Made by a program: the position numbers and the translations under genes. The notes under the pieces are model-generated. The model worked only from the letters and a program-made list of their open reading frames with translations, made no database searches and was not told the DNA's origin. Below are positions 46,803 to 59,179 of a stretch of DNA of 64,000 nt, in pieces; positions within the stretch are counted from its first letter, which is position 1, and every line of letters starts with the position of its first letter. This stretch comes from Anaeramoeba flamelloides (Eukaryota > Metamonada > Anaeramoebidae): NCBI GenBank assembly GCA_027625915.1, contig JANTQA010000023.1:4216001-4280000 (forward strand), in the 5' to 3' direction.

Positions 46803-49800
46803 ATGACAAACACAGAAGAGAACCCAAATAAACTAGAAAAATTAGAAGTAACAAACGAACCGATCCTTGAATCGTTTAGAATTGTTCCCAAGAACAAATC
46901 AAGAAAAGAAGTAGAAAAAGAAAAAGAAAAAAAACCACAAATCAGCGATCTGAAAGAAAAGCCAAAGATGTTTCGTGTAAACCAAAGTTCAGGTAAATAA
47001 AACTCCCAACTACAAAAGTTCTTTTGTTATATTTTCTGAAAAACCAATCACTGTTGATCTTCAAATTAATTCTTTCTTTCAACCTCAATTTTGTAACATA
47101 TTTAAAATGCTCTCAAAAAGCTTGAACAATACCAATGTGTGTATTGTTTATTTACTAATTTTAAAAATTACGAAAAATCAAATTCCAGAAAAGATAGTGT
47201 GATCCAAAAAATTAGTTTTACTCTTTTGGGAATGTTGTGGAATATTACAACACTTTCCTTTGAAATTTACAAAGGAACAAAAGTTCGTCTCCTTTTCTTT
47301 TTTTAAATTATGAAATATCTCCTTCACACAAGAATAGTACAAAAATTGTGGCAACTTTTTTTAATTTGGAACAATGCTCTTCTTTTTAAGAATTATTCCA
47401 AATTTTGAAAGAAATTACGAGATTTTAATCCAATAACTTTCAATTTAAAAGCTTTTACAAGTCAAACTTTTAAAAACATGGTAATTTAAACAACTTTTCC
47501 GCTTTTGGATTTTATAAAAACAATTTTAGGTTTTTGAAAGCGAACAGATATTTTTCATTTGGATAACCTTTAAAAAATCACAAACAAATTCATAATATTA
47601 TCTTTTGTAAATTCATTAATTTTTTAACACCTTTTTTATCTTACAAAAATTTGTTTCAAGTATTTGAAATTTGAAAGAAGGCGAAAGAATATCTTAAATC
47701 GAATCTTGTAGACTACCAGGCTGAAAGTTTCAAAAATTCTAAAAAGTATTTTTATGGATTGTTCTATAATTGTCGTGTTTCATTTAGAATTTCAAACAAC
47801 CCAAAATACCCCGAATACACAAATGAACACAATACAAAGTAACAACCAAACAAAAAAAAAAAGAGATTGCCAATTTCAATTTACAAATAAACTAAAAACA
47901 ATGTACTAAAATAAAAAGTTCATTGAATTTATCGTTAAGGGTTTGGTGTTCGAAAATACTTTGAATCAATCTCAAGAAAGGGAATTGAACCAAAAATCAT
48001 GACTCTTTATTTCAATCCCACTCTAGAAAAGTAAATTAAGTTTAAAATGCATCCAATGACTGTTTCTATTAGGCACTCTTTGAATTCGATACACCAAATT
48101 TAGTCACTTCAAAATTCTCTCTTTAACATACAAAGCCAGTTAAAAAAATCTAAAAATTGAAAATGAACTCAAAATTTTTTACAATTTTTTGAATTTACCA
48201 ATTTGTAAGAAAATTGGTTCATTCAAAAAAATCGTGTCATTCAAAAGAATAGTGTCACGGTGAAATTTGTTTTCGTTTTTGTAACTGTGGATATTAGTGA
48301 AGATGTAATTTTCAGAATTATCATTTTCTAAAAAAATAAAACTATTTAACCATTTTAATTAGAATTTCTAAAGTTAATCCCACAACACTAATTTCAACAT
48401 TTTAAAATTTCTATAAAATTCTAAAACATGAAAACTTTGTTTTTAATTTTAACCCCAAATAAAAATCGATTTTATTTTAATTAGACCCCCCCCCCCCCCC
48501 CCGTTTTAGTTATTTCAGCATTTTTATTGTAAAACCTTAATAGAACCTAGAAATCAACAATTTATAAAAAAAAAAAACTTTTTTTTCCAAGATCTTGTTC
48601 TGAAATTTGGCAAAATATTGCATTTTAAAAAAGATTTTATCAAAGTATATTGTAGGTATAAATCTGACATTGCAGCAATATCTTTACTAAAAATACGAAT
48701 TTGCAAATTAAAAATAGAAATAAAGTTTTCTTGTTTTAGCATTTCATAGAAATTCTAAAAGTATCAAACTTTATATTGCATGATATTAACTTTAGGGATT
48801 CTAATTGAACTAGTTAAAAAGTTTTTGAATACGTGTAATACTTTTTCAGAAAATAATCATTCTGAAAATTTCATCTTATTAAAAACATCCACAATTACAA
48901 AAATGGAAACAAATTCCATTGTTACCCTATTCTTTTGAATGACACGATTTTTTCCAAATTTGGAAAGAAAAAATCGTTTTGGATAACAAACAAAAATGTT
49001 CATTTTTTTTTTTTTTTTTTTTCAATTTGTTTTTTTCTATAGTTACCATGTTTATTGACAGAGTGGTATTTACTAAAAAATGTTTCATTCTAACAAAAAA
49101 TCACTTTTTGGATCATTTTTATTATGATACAGATATCTTAGATCTTGCTGAAATTTGTTTGATAAGAAAAGAAGGATAAAGTATGGAATTTTTTCCTATT
49201 TGTTATTAAAACCACAGGATGAAAGTTAATAATTCTTTTGGTACTTTTACAGTTTTTGAAATAACCCCTGATCTGACAAACTAATATTCAGAGGTTTTGA
49301 TAACAACATGAATTATCATGATATTAGTAATAAAATCGCAATAGTATTAAAAAAATCACGATTAGTCTTACTTTATCGCAAAAAAATAATAAAATCATGA
49401 CAAAATTGAAAAGTGTGATAAAATATAAAATTGTCCCATTGAAAATTATTTTTTTGTATTAACCTTACAATAAATCTTGTGACTTTTACAAAGCCTAGTG
49501 GCTTTTATAACTCTTTTCCACTTTAAAAATGTTAGAAAGTATTTGAAAGGGTTGTAAATTGTCTTCAAGTGTTTGAAAGGTTTGAAAGATATAAATCTTT
49601 TGTAAAAGACATGGAAATTTTTGTAGTTGATTAAAAAATAAATTTTTCAATTCATTTTTTTATGTAAAACAAAAAGTAAAATTCCAAATGAATATTATGG
49701 ATCAAACAAACATGTATTCCATTTCAGAAAAGGCACTTGAGCTTACAATAGATAGTTTTTTTTTAAAAAAATGGAGTTATTATCTTCACAAGTTAAATAA

Positions 49801-52800
49801 CCAAAAAGAATAAAGAGTAATTTTCCTTCTCATTGGTGGTCGATCAAACAAAAACCTCTAAGCTCTAGTTGTATTTTCTGTCCAATACAAAGATATTAAA
49901 AGAAGAAGAATAATAAAAAGAAAACAATTCTATAAAAAATCTTAATAATTGGTGATAATCTGGCTAGGTTGCAGTAAAAGCTTTTAAAAACTTATCCAAC
50001 TCTCTTCAAACTTTCATAGAAAAATTGAAAATAATTAAACCGAAGAGCACATTCTTTAAAGAATGCATGCAAGGTTGGTTGTTTTAGATGTCTTTTTATT
50101 CAGAACAACGGATAACACCTCGATAGACTGAGAAACTATTTATTTGCCTTTTTATCCTTAGTTCTTATTGTTGCTGATCTAAAAGGATAAATTGATTTGT
50201 CAACCAAATTAAAACAAAATACAATGAAGATTTTTTTCTGATCATTTAATAAATTTTGAATCTTTTTTTTGTTGTTTTTTAAAAAAGAATAACTTTTTTC
50301 GCAAGGATCTATTTTTTAGTCAAATAAAATTTTTCAATTTTAATAATATCTAAAAATTTGACTGAAAATTCGCCACAAGAATTATATCGCGATTTAATTT
50401 TTAATCACGATTTTTAGACAATTATCACGATTATTGAATATTTTTCATGATTTTATAGAATATCCCTAGATTTGGATGTACTATCCCGATATTATTAATT
50501 ATCAGGCTTTTATAAAATTTATCACGATTTTATAAACTATAGTGTTAATTTTTGAAACTTCATGGTGACTTTTAAAAGATATCTTCAAATCCTTTTTTAA
50601 CAAAAAGAAAACAACGTTCAATTTTTTTGACAAACTCTTTTAGCTGAGATTAAAATTTTAAATGGATTAAAAGTGATTGTATTTTTTTTTTTTTTCTTTG
50701 ATTCAAAATATTCATTATAATGAAATATCCATTAAAATCTAAGGAAACACCACCACACATCAGGGGTTTTACGGAATATTTTTGCATAAAATGAAAATTG
50801 GAAACAGAAATTCCAAAATTGATTTTTTTGTAAAAATTTCCAAGATCAGACATCTTTTTAGGTAATATTTTTGATGAATACGAATTACATAACAGAAATT
50901 CCAAAATAAATGATCTTTTTGATCTCAAAAAAATCATAAAAGCATTTTAATTTAACAAATTGAAACACAACAAAAAAAAACTAGTTTTGGCTTTTATTAT
51001 TTCAATTTCTGAGTATTATCTTAATTAGTACCATAATTTATTAATAAGATATTACTAAAAAAGTGGGGCATTTTTTTTTAGATTTCATAAGAAATCATTT
51101 TTGTTAGTGGAGGTATTCTAAAATTGACATTACCAAATTAAGTTTAATATTAATACCGATTGAATCAATGGCTAAGGTATTTATTTCAAAATCTGTTCAA
51201 TGAAATATTTTCAAAAAATGAAAAAAAAAAATATCACTTTTTTTGGTAAAAACAATGACACTTTTTTTGGAAAACAATGTACGACCAATTTCAATAAAAA
51301 AACTGAAATATGGAAAGGGTACAAATGATTTTTTAAACTATCAAACACAGTTATATGTTTTCAATTCTATTTGAAATTTTGTTGAGATTAAAAAAGTTAT
51401 GAAAATGATTTTATCGATCAAAAAGAAAATAAATAAACACCAATTTTCACCCCTAAAAAATACCAGACAAAATCGAGATCAGAAAATTTAATAGCTTTTT
51501 TATTTACGTAATACAATACTAAGAAACAAATTGAATTATTACCAAGAATCAATAAATGGTAGTTAATGATTATATATATATATTTAAATACTATTTTAAA
51601 GATTGGGTTTAATAAAGATATTTTAAAATAAATTTACCCCACTTTCTTGGAAATAGCTTACATATCATTTTTTATCGAATTTCAGGTATTCATTAAGACT
51701 TTTGCATATCGAGGATATGATGAAATACTGTGTTATTCACTTTAGTGTACTGATCTTAAATTATTTTCTTATTTCTTGAAACTCTTTTTTATTAAAATCT
51801 GTTTTATCTCATTGAGTTCATTGTTTTTGGGGGTTCAAATTCATACTATTACTTTAAAATTATTTTAATTTATCATTTTTATTTAATACTTTAATTATGT
51901 AATATTAAAAAAATTATCAAAAAATTGTATTTCGGAACAGAAATTGCATAATATCTTTTGCATAAAATAAATTCCGGAAAATATATTATGTAAAATAAAA
52001 TATATCAGATAAATAACATATAAAATAATTTCGAACAAAAAAATTAGATCTCAAAAAATGGAGGAATATCTTTTGATTTTTTAAACACATTTTTTGTTTC
52101 TACTTGTTATATTAAATCAAAATAAGAGTCTTTATTTCAAAACATTTTTTTTGATTTCGTAATAGAAATTTTGGAAAATTCCTATTAACCGTTTTGGAAA
52201 AAAAGTGAAACAGGGAAAAAAAGTTCAACACGGTTTTTCATTGGGAACATTAATAGAACCTGAAAATGAAAAGTAAAATCAATTAAAATTAGAATAAATA
52301 AATAAATAAAGACAAAATGAAGTATTCAGCACAATAACAGTTTTTTTAATACTATCTTTTAGATAGGGTTTTTCTTTGATTGATCAATTATTAAAAATTT
52401 ATTCAAAAAATTGACTATTTTTAGAGATCTCCAAAACCACACAAACAATTTCGATAAGAAATGTAGATTTAAATTGTATTTGTAGTTTTGATTGAAAATA
52501 ATAGAATGAATTATTATTAAAAGTTAATTGATTTCTTCTAATTTTAATTGATTTTACTTTTCATTTTCAGGTTCTATTAATGTTCCCAATGAAAAACCGT
52601 GTTGAACTTTTTTTCCGTGTTGAACTTTTTTTCCACAATGGTAATAATAAAAAAAATTTAATTTACGAAAATGTCAAAACTTTTGAATATGTGATTCTAA
52701 AATAAATAAGAATAAAATGAAAATTTTTTCTTATTTAAAATGTGAATGCCAATAAAAATTATCAAATAAATCCTTGAATCAATAACCATCTTATTTAAGC

Positions 52801-54703
52801 ATTAAATAAAACAAAGGGGGTTCTAAGACTAACCAGATCTAAAATCCAGTGATATTTAAATTTCAGTACCCATGAGACCTATTAATTATTGTAAATCGAT
52901 TTGGCGCTTTTTGTCATTAAAAACACTAAAGCAAAAATGCCAAACAAATAAGATTTTTGGAATTTTTTGAATTTTTTGAATTTTTGAAAAAAATAGATTC
53001 AAATTTAGGAGAAAAAACTTTTTGTTCTCTTTGATACAATATCCCCATTTTCACAACCCTTTAAAAAAAAAATTGAAAATAAACTCTATCAAATAAAAGG
53101 GCACAGAAATTTTCAAGGATTATTCATAATTGAATCAAATTAATTGAGGTATCATTCAAAAATATATGAATCTCTTTTAAAAAACCTAAAAAAACACTCA
53201 ACTGAATATTTCAAACTCATTAAAACAAAACAATAAAAATTAAAATTAAATATTTTAAAAATTGATGTGTTCTTTTCTTTGAAATGAGAAATCTCTTTTT
53301 GTAAATTGTAAAGAAAAAAAAATTATAAAATCAATAAAAACCGTTGAATAAGGTGAATTGGGTAAAAGTTCTTTACATTTTATTGATAACTCTTTACACG
53401 CCAAACTTTTTTTCTTTAAAGTCTCCTTTTTCAATATAAAGCCGCAATTCATCTGGGTATTTTGTTGGAATTGTGTTTTTTTCAATATTTTCAATTTTCT
53501 TTGTTCCATACATCAATTCAATAATCGTCTTTCAAAATTCCTATATATAGCTCACATAAAATCAAACTTAAACCGTTTCCAGATTTATACTGATAGATTG
53601 TTTCGAAATTGATTTCTTTTTATTCTTGTTTATTTCATTTTCCAATTGTTCAATATCCATAAATAAAAACAACAAAAAATGAAAAAATGAATAATTAAAA
53701 TGAAAATCAGCAATAAGTAATATACTTATTAACAATCAAATTCAATAGCATTTATGATTTGAGAAATGTGTCCTTTTGTTTGAAAAAGAGTTTATATTAT
53801 TATTATTTTTCATTTTTAATAATCAAAATTGATTGATTTTCTTTTAAGAGATATAAACATCCTATTTTTCAATTCAAAAAAAAAAAAAAAAGGTATTTTT
53901 AAACTATGAATGAGAGAGAGAAAAAAATACGGAATGAATTTTCCATGGAATTAAAAATCAATGTTTTCGCGTTATTAATTCATGGAAATAATAACAACTT
54001 TTAGCAACTCAAAATAATTATTAGATAAAAAATTAAAAATTTCAATTAATTCTGCAAATAATTTCTCAAAAAATCTCCAAAATTGTAAATTGAAAAAATT
54101 AATTTTGATACATTCAAGCCACATCCAAGTGATTTCAAAATTTAAAAATAACATTTTTTTAATTAATGATAATAAATTACAAAATTACTAATCATTTAAT
54201 TCTATTTTCTTTCTTTTTTCCAAAAAAATTTTTAATTTATTTTCATTATAGTATTCACAAAATTACAACAATTTTTGCCTCAAATGGAAAAAGCTAATAA
54301 AGATCTTGAAGAAAAAATGAAAAATGATCCAGAATCTTTCCATATTGAAAATACAAAGGGTGATAAAAAAGTCATTCAAATGGTAATTAATTCAAAATTT
54401 TTGATATCCTCTATTCTTATTCTTCTTCTTCTTATTATTATTATTAAAATAATTTTTACTCATCTTTAAAACCATCACAAACGATTTCTTATCTCTTATT
54501 TCTTTTTTCTTTTTCATTTTCATTTTTAAATGATATTGGTTTCACAAATAAATAATAAAATTCACTAGACTGTTGATATATTTGGGCTACAAGACGAGAA
54601 AAAACAAATCGATGATTTTATTATTAGAGAAGCAAAAGAAGAAAAAATGGAAGACGAATTAATTAATAAAGAAAAAATTTCAATTGAAGAAGAAAAAAAA
54701 TAA
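46803..54703 (+). CDS. NOPCHAP1: NOPCHAP1 (C12orf45) homologue, box C/D snoRNP assembly chaperone
   Basis: Three exons, 46803-46992, 54252-54382 and 54569-54703, encode 151 residues. Introns are 7259 and 186 bp, with donors GTAAAT and GTAATT and acceptors TATAG and ACTAG. The joined reading FRVNQSS-VFTKLQQFLPQM aligns without gaps with the VRIERSPLLDQVQTFLPQM stretch I recall for human NOPCHAP1. ANKDLEEKM, FHIEN, GDKKVIQM and then DIFGL also follow the human order (ANEKLRKEM, FNIEN, KVIQM, DVALFEM). The human protein bridges NOP58 to the R2TP complex during box C/D snoRNP assembly. The N-terminus is Glu/Lys-rich and the C-terminus is acidic and short compared with human. Phase agreement at both junctions and the gap-free alignment support the very long first intron. 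The human comparison is from memory. Confidence 0.82.
47010..47850 (+). pseudogene. Decayed coding-like frame in NOPCHAP1 intron 1
   Basis: A single plus-strand frame reads peptide-like blocks over about 280 codons, such as SEKPITVDLQINSFFQPQF, KKLVLLFWECCGILQHF and KEYLKSNLVDYQAESFKNSK, with fewer stops than expected for DNA this AT-rich. It is broken in several places. Family not recognised. It could be an old gene or mobile-element remnant, or chance. Confidence 0.3.
48220..48960. mobile_element. Palindromic element in NOPCHAP1 intron 1
   Basis: Diverged arms of about 115-150 bp (about 48226-48345 and 48838-48958) share AAATCGTGTCATTCAAAAGA and TTCAGAATTATCATTTTCT in opposite orientation. 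The loop is about 490 bp and includes a run of 18 C (48486-48503). Non-coding. Confidence 0.55.
49290..50545. mobile_element. Candidate decayed transposon with inverted motif arrays
   Basis: Variants of TATCACGATTTTAT recur at about 20-bp spacing in a right array (about 50375-50545, roughly seven copies), and their complements in a left array (about 49300-49435, roughly five). Arrays of short motifs in opposite orientation at the two ends resemble the subterminal repeats of some DNA transposons. Between them a frame starting MNIMDQTNMYSISEKALEL is coding-like but broken. No clear terminal repeat or target duplication was found. Confidence 0.35.
52213..52634. mobile_element. Palindromic MITE-like element
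   Basis: Arms 52213-52294 and 52536-52616 are nearly identical inverted repeats, with ends GGGAAAAAAAGTTCAACACG and internal GGTTCTATTAATGTTCCC. The right end carries an extra tandem copy of CGTGTTGAACTTTTTTTCC (to 52634). Non-coding. Target duplication not identified. Confidence 0.7.
53394..53660 (-). other. Coding-like antisense pieces in NOPCHAP1 intron 1
   Basis: From an ATG (53660) the minus strand reads MDIEQLENEINKNKKKSISK and onward for 30 codons. After a short gap another frame reads IELMYGTKKIENIEKNTI and KYPDELRLYIEKGDFKEKK. Both are charged and balanced, unlike the surrounding noise. A donor-like GTTTAAG and acceptor-like sites lie between them, but no splice gives a clean join to the second block except a weak GAAAG acceptor. 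It is either a small nested gene with unusual splicing or a relic. Family not recognised. Confidence 0.3.
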
Positions 54704-55099
54704 AAGGAAATTATAACCTTACTTTTTATAATTCTTAATACTAATTATTTTATTTTTTTTTTAGTTTTCAATATAAAATACTATTTGAAAAAATAATTAA
54801 AATTAATTATATTTTTTCATTTTTTTTAATAAATTTATTCAAACAAACTATTTTCTTTATTAGAAAAATGATGATCATTGATTAGATTTTTATTTAATTA
54901 TTTTAACATATTTTTAAATTCCATAAAATTCACCATAATTTCGATTTGTTGTGGCATTCATCCAGATAATTAATCAAAGAAATTTAAATTCAAAATATGC
55001 CAAAAAAAAAACACTTAATTCCTCATACTCTACATTCAAGGAAAAAAATTCAAAATTAAATCAAAAATATTTTTTTAACATCTAATATCTGATATAACC

Positions 55100-55990
55100 A
55101 AGAATATAAAATAGGTGTTAAGGGTATAGTCACCCGCTGTGAAAATTTTACATACCCAAGGAGTGACTCCCCATTAAAAGTTGATTCAGTTTCAATATTC
55201 TTGAAATATTTGTTTCCATTCTTCGAAATTTTGAATAACAAACCTAAATTCCACCAACAATTTGAAATAAACCAGTTTCCAGTCAAAGTGACAGTTATGT
55301 TGAATGAATTACCTGATCCATACCTCGAGTTTTTTGTAAATGCTTTAAGAAGGAAAAAATTTTGATACAATTTTATATTTGATTTTATCATCCCAAATAA
55401 TAGAGAATTATAAGAATAAAAATGCAAGATCTCTCAGTTTCTTCAAAATAATAATTAAAGGGGTTTTACTGTAAAAAATACCCAAGTCACCAATCTTAAT
55501 AAATACCCAATATATTTTTATTCTTAGATATCTGAAATAATTCATTTTTATTTACAATGTTAATTTCACCAAATTCGAAAATTCATTTTGAGTTTTTTTT
55601 AAACCTGTAATTCAATTTTTAAATTTATTTGGATTTTTAAAAACTTTTTAAAAATCAAAGCTAATTTTTGACCAATAAAAAAATCAAAAAAAAAACTAAA
55701 TTTTCAAAGATAGGCAATAAAAATAATCTCTAAAAGCCACATAAGCAGCAACTATGAAAATACAATTCTTTAAATAATGATTTAGTGATGAAATATTTCA
55801 AAGAGAAGAGGAATTATTATCGAATAAAGAAACACTAAAAATTAAAAAAGGATAGAATCACGTTTGAATCAAAAAAGTGTTCCATATCTACTGATCAACT
55901 CATTAAATCGGAGAAACTCATACATGTATTTGTCCACTAACAAAAAATTGAAACAGTCTTCAAACAGGGGAAAACTGAATCTAAAATTTT
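55100..55990 (+). pseudogene. Decayed coding sequence downstream of NOPCHAP1
   Basis: A 90-codon open stretch (about 55095-55365) reads LKVDSVSIFLKYLFPFFEIL and VKVTVMLNELPDPYLEFF. A second coding-like block (about 55775-55985) includes DRITFESKKCSISTDQLIKS. The minus-strand frame over the first block is a shadow. The two blocks are interrupted and no splice structure was found that makes them whole. Family unknown; a dead gene or a mobile-element piece. Confidence 0.35.
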
Positions 55991-56015
55991 AATGAAGGAA
56001 GATCGATGTTTATAA

Positions 56016-56475
56016 GGTTAACAATCCAGAAATTTGAAAAAAGATCATATTGTGTAGGTTGTGGCCACTTGTTAATTTGATTTTTAGCTGATCAGTCTTG
56101 TGCTTGGTATAGGTTTTAACAGTGGTTCAAAATGGCAAATTTCAACAATTTATTTTTAATTTTTCTGAAATCTGAATTGAGAAGAGTGTAAGATTAAATA
56201 GATTGGTAGGTAAGTTTTAAAAAATAGCGATTTTTAGGTTGTTGATTGAAATTTTTTTATTAGGTTTGGTTTTTTTGGGGCTTTTTTTAAAAAATTAATT
56301 TTTTTTTAAAGTTCTAAAGAAAAAACGATCTAGTAGAAGTTTTTGATATTTAGCCTATTAATCATCATTTTTTGATTCATATTCTACAAATCTATGAACC
56401 TTTCATATCTAAATTCAGATTTTGGAAAAAGATTCAATTATCAATAATTGACATTTTTGAACCACTATTTAAATT
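56016..56475. mobile_element. Second, worn copy of the GGTTTACAATCCC TTAA family
   Basis: TTATAAGGTTAACAATCCAG and the following AAATTTGAAAAAAGATCATA match the left end of 45393-45950, as do TTTTTAGCTGATC and CTTGTGCTTGGTAT. The right arm is recognisable (AATTGACATTTTTGAACCAC), but the right end is lost. Confidence 0.5.
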
Positions 56476-57540
56476 TATAATAATTTCTAGACGGATCAAC
56501 TAACCATCATAAGAAAAAACTTTACAACTAACAAAGAAAAAATCTATTTCCATTTACCATTTAACTAAAACTTTAGCACACTGAGATCAGATAGAGAAAT
56601 TGTTATTATTTTACACTTAATTATTGGCCAATCTACTCAATTATCAAACAATAACAATTAATCAAACTCTTTTAATATTATTTTAAAAAAATATTATCTG
56701 CGGATTGCAAAACTCTTGAGATTTAGTTTTAAAAAAAGAATTTTGACAAAAAAAAATAGATACCAAAATTGCAGTTCGAAATTTATTTTTATTAATTTAA
56801 TAAAAACAAAAATGAATTCAAAAAAGATAACATATATATTGTCACAATATATATATATCGATGGATATTTTGACTCTATTCAACATTTAATTATATATTA
56901 TTCACTAAAAAAATTTACAAAAAATGAAATAATCATTAATTTTTTTTTACTCATTTATTCTCGAAAAGAGGGAATAGGTGTTTAGAAAGGGTTTCTTCTA
57001 TATAACTTTATTATTTGGTTTATTACACATTTTCTTCTAGATAAATTTCAATCATTAGCAATACATGTTCAAATTTTTGCACATGCTTTGATATTGATTA
57101 TGAAAGAGTCTCTACGCCAAATAAATTATCATGTTGAATTTTAGATTTTTAAAATTATTAAAAATTTTGGAAAAAATCAAAATATTGATAAAAGTAAAAA
57201 AAAATACCAATCAATAACAATTTATATTATGTAATTTGGTTAGATAAACAAACTTTATGAAAATTTAATCTTGTAAAAGTTAAAGCCAATTTTAAAAAAT
57301 TAATAAAGAATTTTCAAAAAAAAATTTACACAATAGATTAAAATTTCATTTTTTTAAAGCATTTTTACATAGTTAATTATTATGTAGATTTGAAATATTT
57401 GATTTGACTAAAAATTGATTTTAAAGATATTGGTACTTGGATAAAAAAAAAAAATAACACAGTGTTTATTAATACATCCACATTTCCATGGGCTTAGATA
57501 TTAAACTTTGGTAAAAATTAATATGGTCGGAATAACTATA

Positions 57541-57738
57541 CAGTCAGTTTCAATTTTAAGGCACAAACTTTCAACGAAATTTAAGGCACAAAAAAAATCT
57601 CAAATTAAGGCACAAAATTCAAATACTAGTAAAAATAAATTGTAAAAAATTAAAATTGCAAATTTTGTGCCTTAATTTGAGATTTTTTTGTGCCTTAAAT
57701 TTCGTTGAAAGTTTGTGCCTTAAAAGTGAAACTGGCTG
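57541..57738. mobile_element. Tc1/mariner-type MITE, CAGTCAGTTTCA family, copy 1
   Basis: TA then CAGTCAGTTTCA and, at the far end, TGAAACTGGCTG then TA. The 198-bp body is almost wholly palindromic with repeated AAGGCACAAA blocks. TA target and CAG termini are typical of the Tc1/mariner/pogo group. Non-coding. Confidence 0.75.
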
Positions 57739-57939
57739 TATATAAAATATGATTTAAACTAATCCAAAATATAAAAAATGTAGATTTTTAAGAAATAGTT
57801 AATAACCTTAAATCCAGATTACAGAAATTAGAAAATGTCAACTTGTAATCAAATTATTTGAGTGTATTTGATATTAAACTTCATTAATATTGAATTAAAC
57901 AATAAAAAATAGTCCCAGTTGGGAATTTCATTAGTTTTT

Positions 57940-58345
57940 CCAGAATTCAAATGAATCGAATAAAATGTTAAAATTTTCTGATTTCTTTTAAATTTTGGAA
58001 AAGTGTAGTTATATTTTTTGTGATTTGAGAAATTTATTGAAAATCGAATAAAATTTCTAATTATTTTAATCAAATAAAAGTATTTTTAAAAAATTGATAA
58101 ATGATGCTGTGTTTTTTATATCTAAACCACTTGATATATTTGTTATTTCTGAAATTAATAAAAGGTCCCCCAAGCTTTTTATTAATTTCAGAAATAAAAA
58201 GAATTGAGTAAAATCTCGGATTTTTCTCGATTTTTTTTTGGTTTGTGGAAAGCTTCACGAAAAGTGTCTTCGAGTGCCACCAGTGCCTATGTTTTACAGA
58301 ATTCAAAAGAATAGAGTAAAATTAAATATTTAACCGAATTCATAA
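57940..58345. repeat. Cluster of GAATxGAGTAAAATC palindromes
   Basis: Copies lie at about 57940-58000, 58142-58235 and 58296-58350. A strong hairpin (about 58147-58195) has ATTTCTGAAATTAATAAAA and its complement around GGTCCCCCAAGC. Consensus halves are GAATTCAAAAGAATAGAG and TTTTACTC.ATTCTTTTGAA. Confidence 0.55.
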
Positions 58346-58359
58346 AAATTCTACAAAAC

Positions 58360-58745
58360 CTAACACGAAAATATATTTAAAATTAAAGAGTTCTACTTTG
58401 ATTTATAAAAACTCAGAAAATTTACAAAATATTTAAATAGATATTATTATTTTATGAACAACGACAAATGAAAATTTTGTAAATTATGCAAAAATTCAAA
58501 AACATTATCTATGTTTGTAGTGTTAGACCACTGTCTATGTAATTGTCCAGTGTTTGGAAATAATTACAAAACCAGGATATGTGAATTAAAAAAAATAAAT
58601 TTATCTAATCTATTAAAAAATTATATTATGGTTACTATTTTTGATATTATTAGAAAAAAAGATACGTCATATCTATGATTCCTAGTGGGTAGTAAACTTG
58701 GTTTTGAGTTTTTAACTAAATTTCGGAATAAAAATTTAGGAATTT
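58360..58745 (+). mobile_element. LINE 3' fragment, copy 3
   Basis: The frame reads CKLCKNS...LDHCLCNCPVFGNNYKT and ICELKKINLSNLLKN, then VGSKLGFEFLTKF, parallel to copy 1 (CEICKK, LDHFLWNCPFYKENR, ELKKL, VDNKLIFESLIRF). This is the zinc-knuckle end of a non-LTR ORF2. 5'-truncated and interrupted. It is followed at once by hairpin modules. Confidence 0.5.
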
Positions 58746-58962
58746 GTGAAGTACCGTGGGGTGCAGTAGAGTGCAGTAGAGTACCTAAGTTTTCTGAAAG
58801 TTTTCTATTTTGTTTGTTAAGTGTTCTAGGGTTTTTTTACTTTTTAAATTAAACAGAAAATTTTTATAAATTTTCGGTTTAATTTAAAAAGTAAAAAAAA
58901 CCTAAAGAAAATCTATTGATTTTCTGTATAAATAGAAAACACAAAAAAACCTAACGGAAATC
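58746..58962. repeat. Hairpin modules after LINE fragment 3
   Basis: GTGCAGTAGAGTGCAGTAGA precedes CCTAAGTTTTCTG..., then GTTCTAGGGTTTTTTTAC and its complement GTAAAAAAAACCTAA, and finally CACAAAAAAACCTAACGG. Same module family as 17685-17812. Confidence 0.5.
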
Positions 58963-58967
58963 TAAAC

Positions 58968-59163
58968 ATCGGTTTCACTTTTCAGGCACAAACTTTCAAC
59001 GAAATTTAAGGCAAAATAAAAAACTCAAATCAAGGAACAAAATTCAAATTCTAGTAAAAATAAGTCGTTAAAAATAAAATTCCAAATTTTGTACCTTAAT
59101 TTGAGATTTTTTTGTTCCTTAAATTTCGTTGAAAGTTTGTGCCTTTAAAAGTGAAACTGGCTG
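58968..59163. mobile_element. Tc1/mariner-type MITE, CAGTCAGTTTCA family, copy 2
   Basis: It has the same palindromic body as 57541-57738 (AAGGCACAAA-like blocks, CTAGTAAAAATAA loop) and ends TGAAACTGGCTG followed by TA. The left end is worn (CGGTTTCACTTTT). Older than copy 1. Confidence 0.65.
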
Positions 59164-59179
59164 TAGATTTAACAAATAA

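Larger units (their letters stand above)
46993..54251. other. Intron 1 of NOPCHAP1 (7259 bp)
   Basis: An exceptionally long intron for this window. It contains a decayed coding-like stretch (47010-47850), palindromic elements (48220-48960, 52213-52634), a region with inverted arrays of ATCACGATT-like motifs (49290-50545) and an antisense coding-like piece (53394-53660). Confidence 0.75.
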
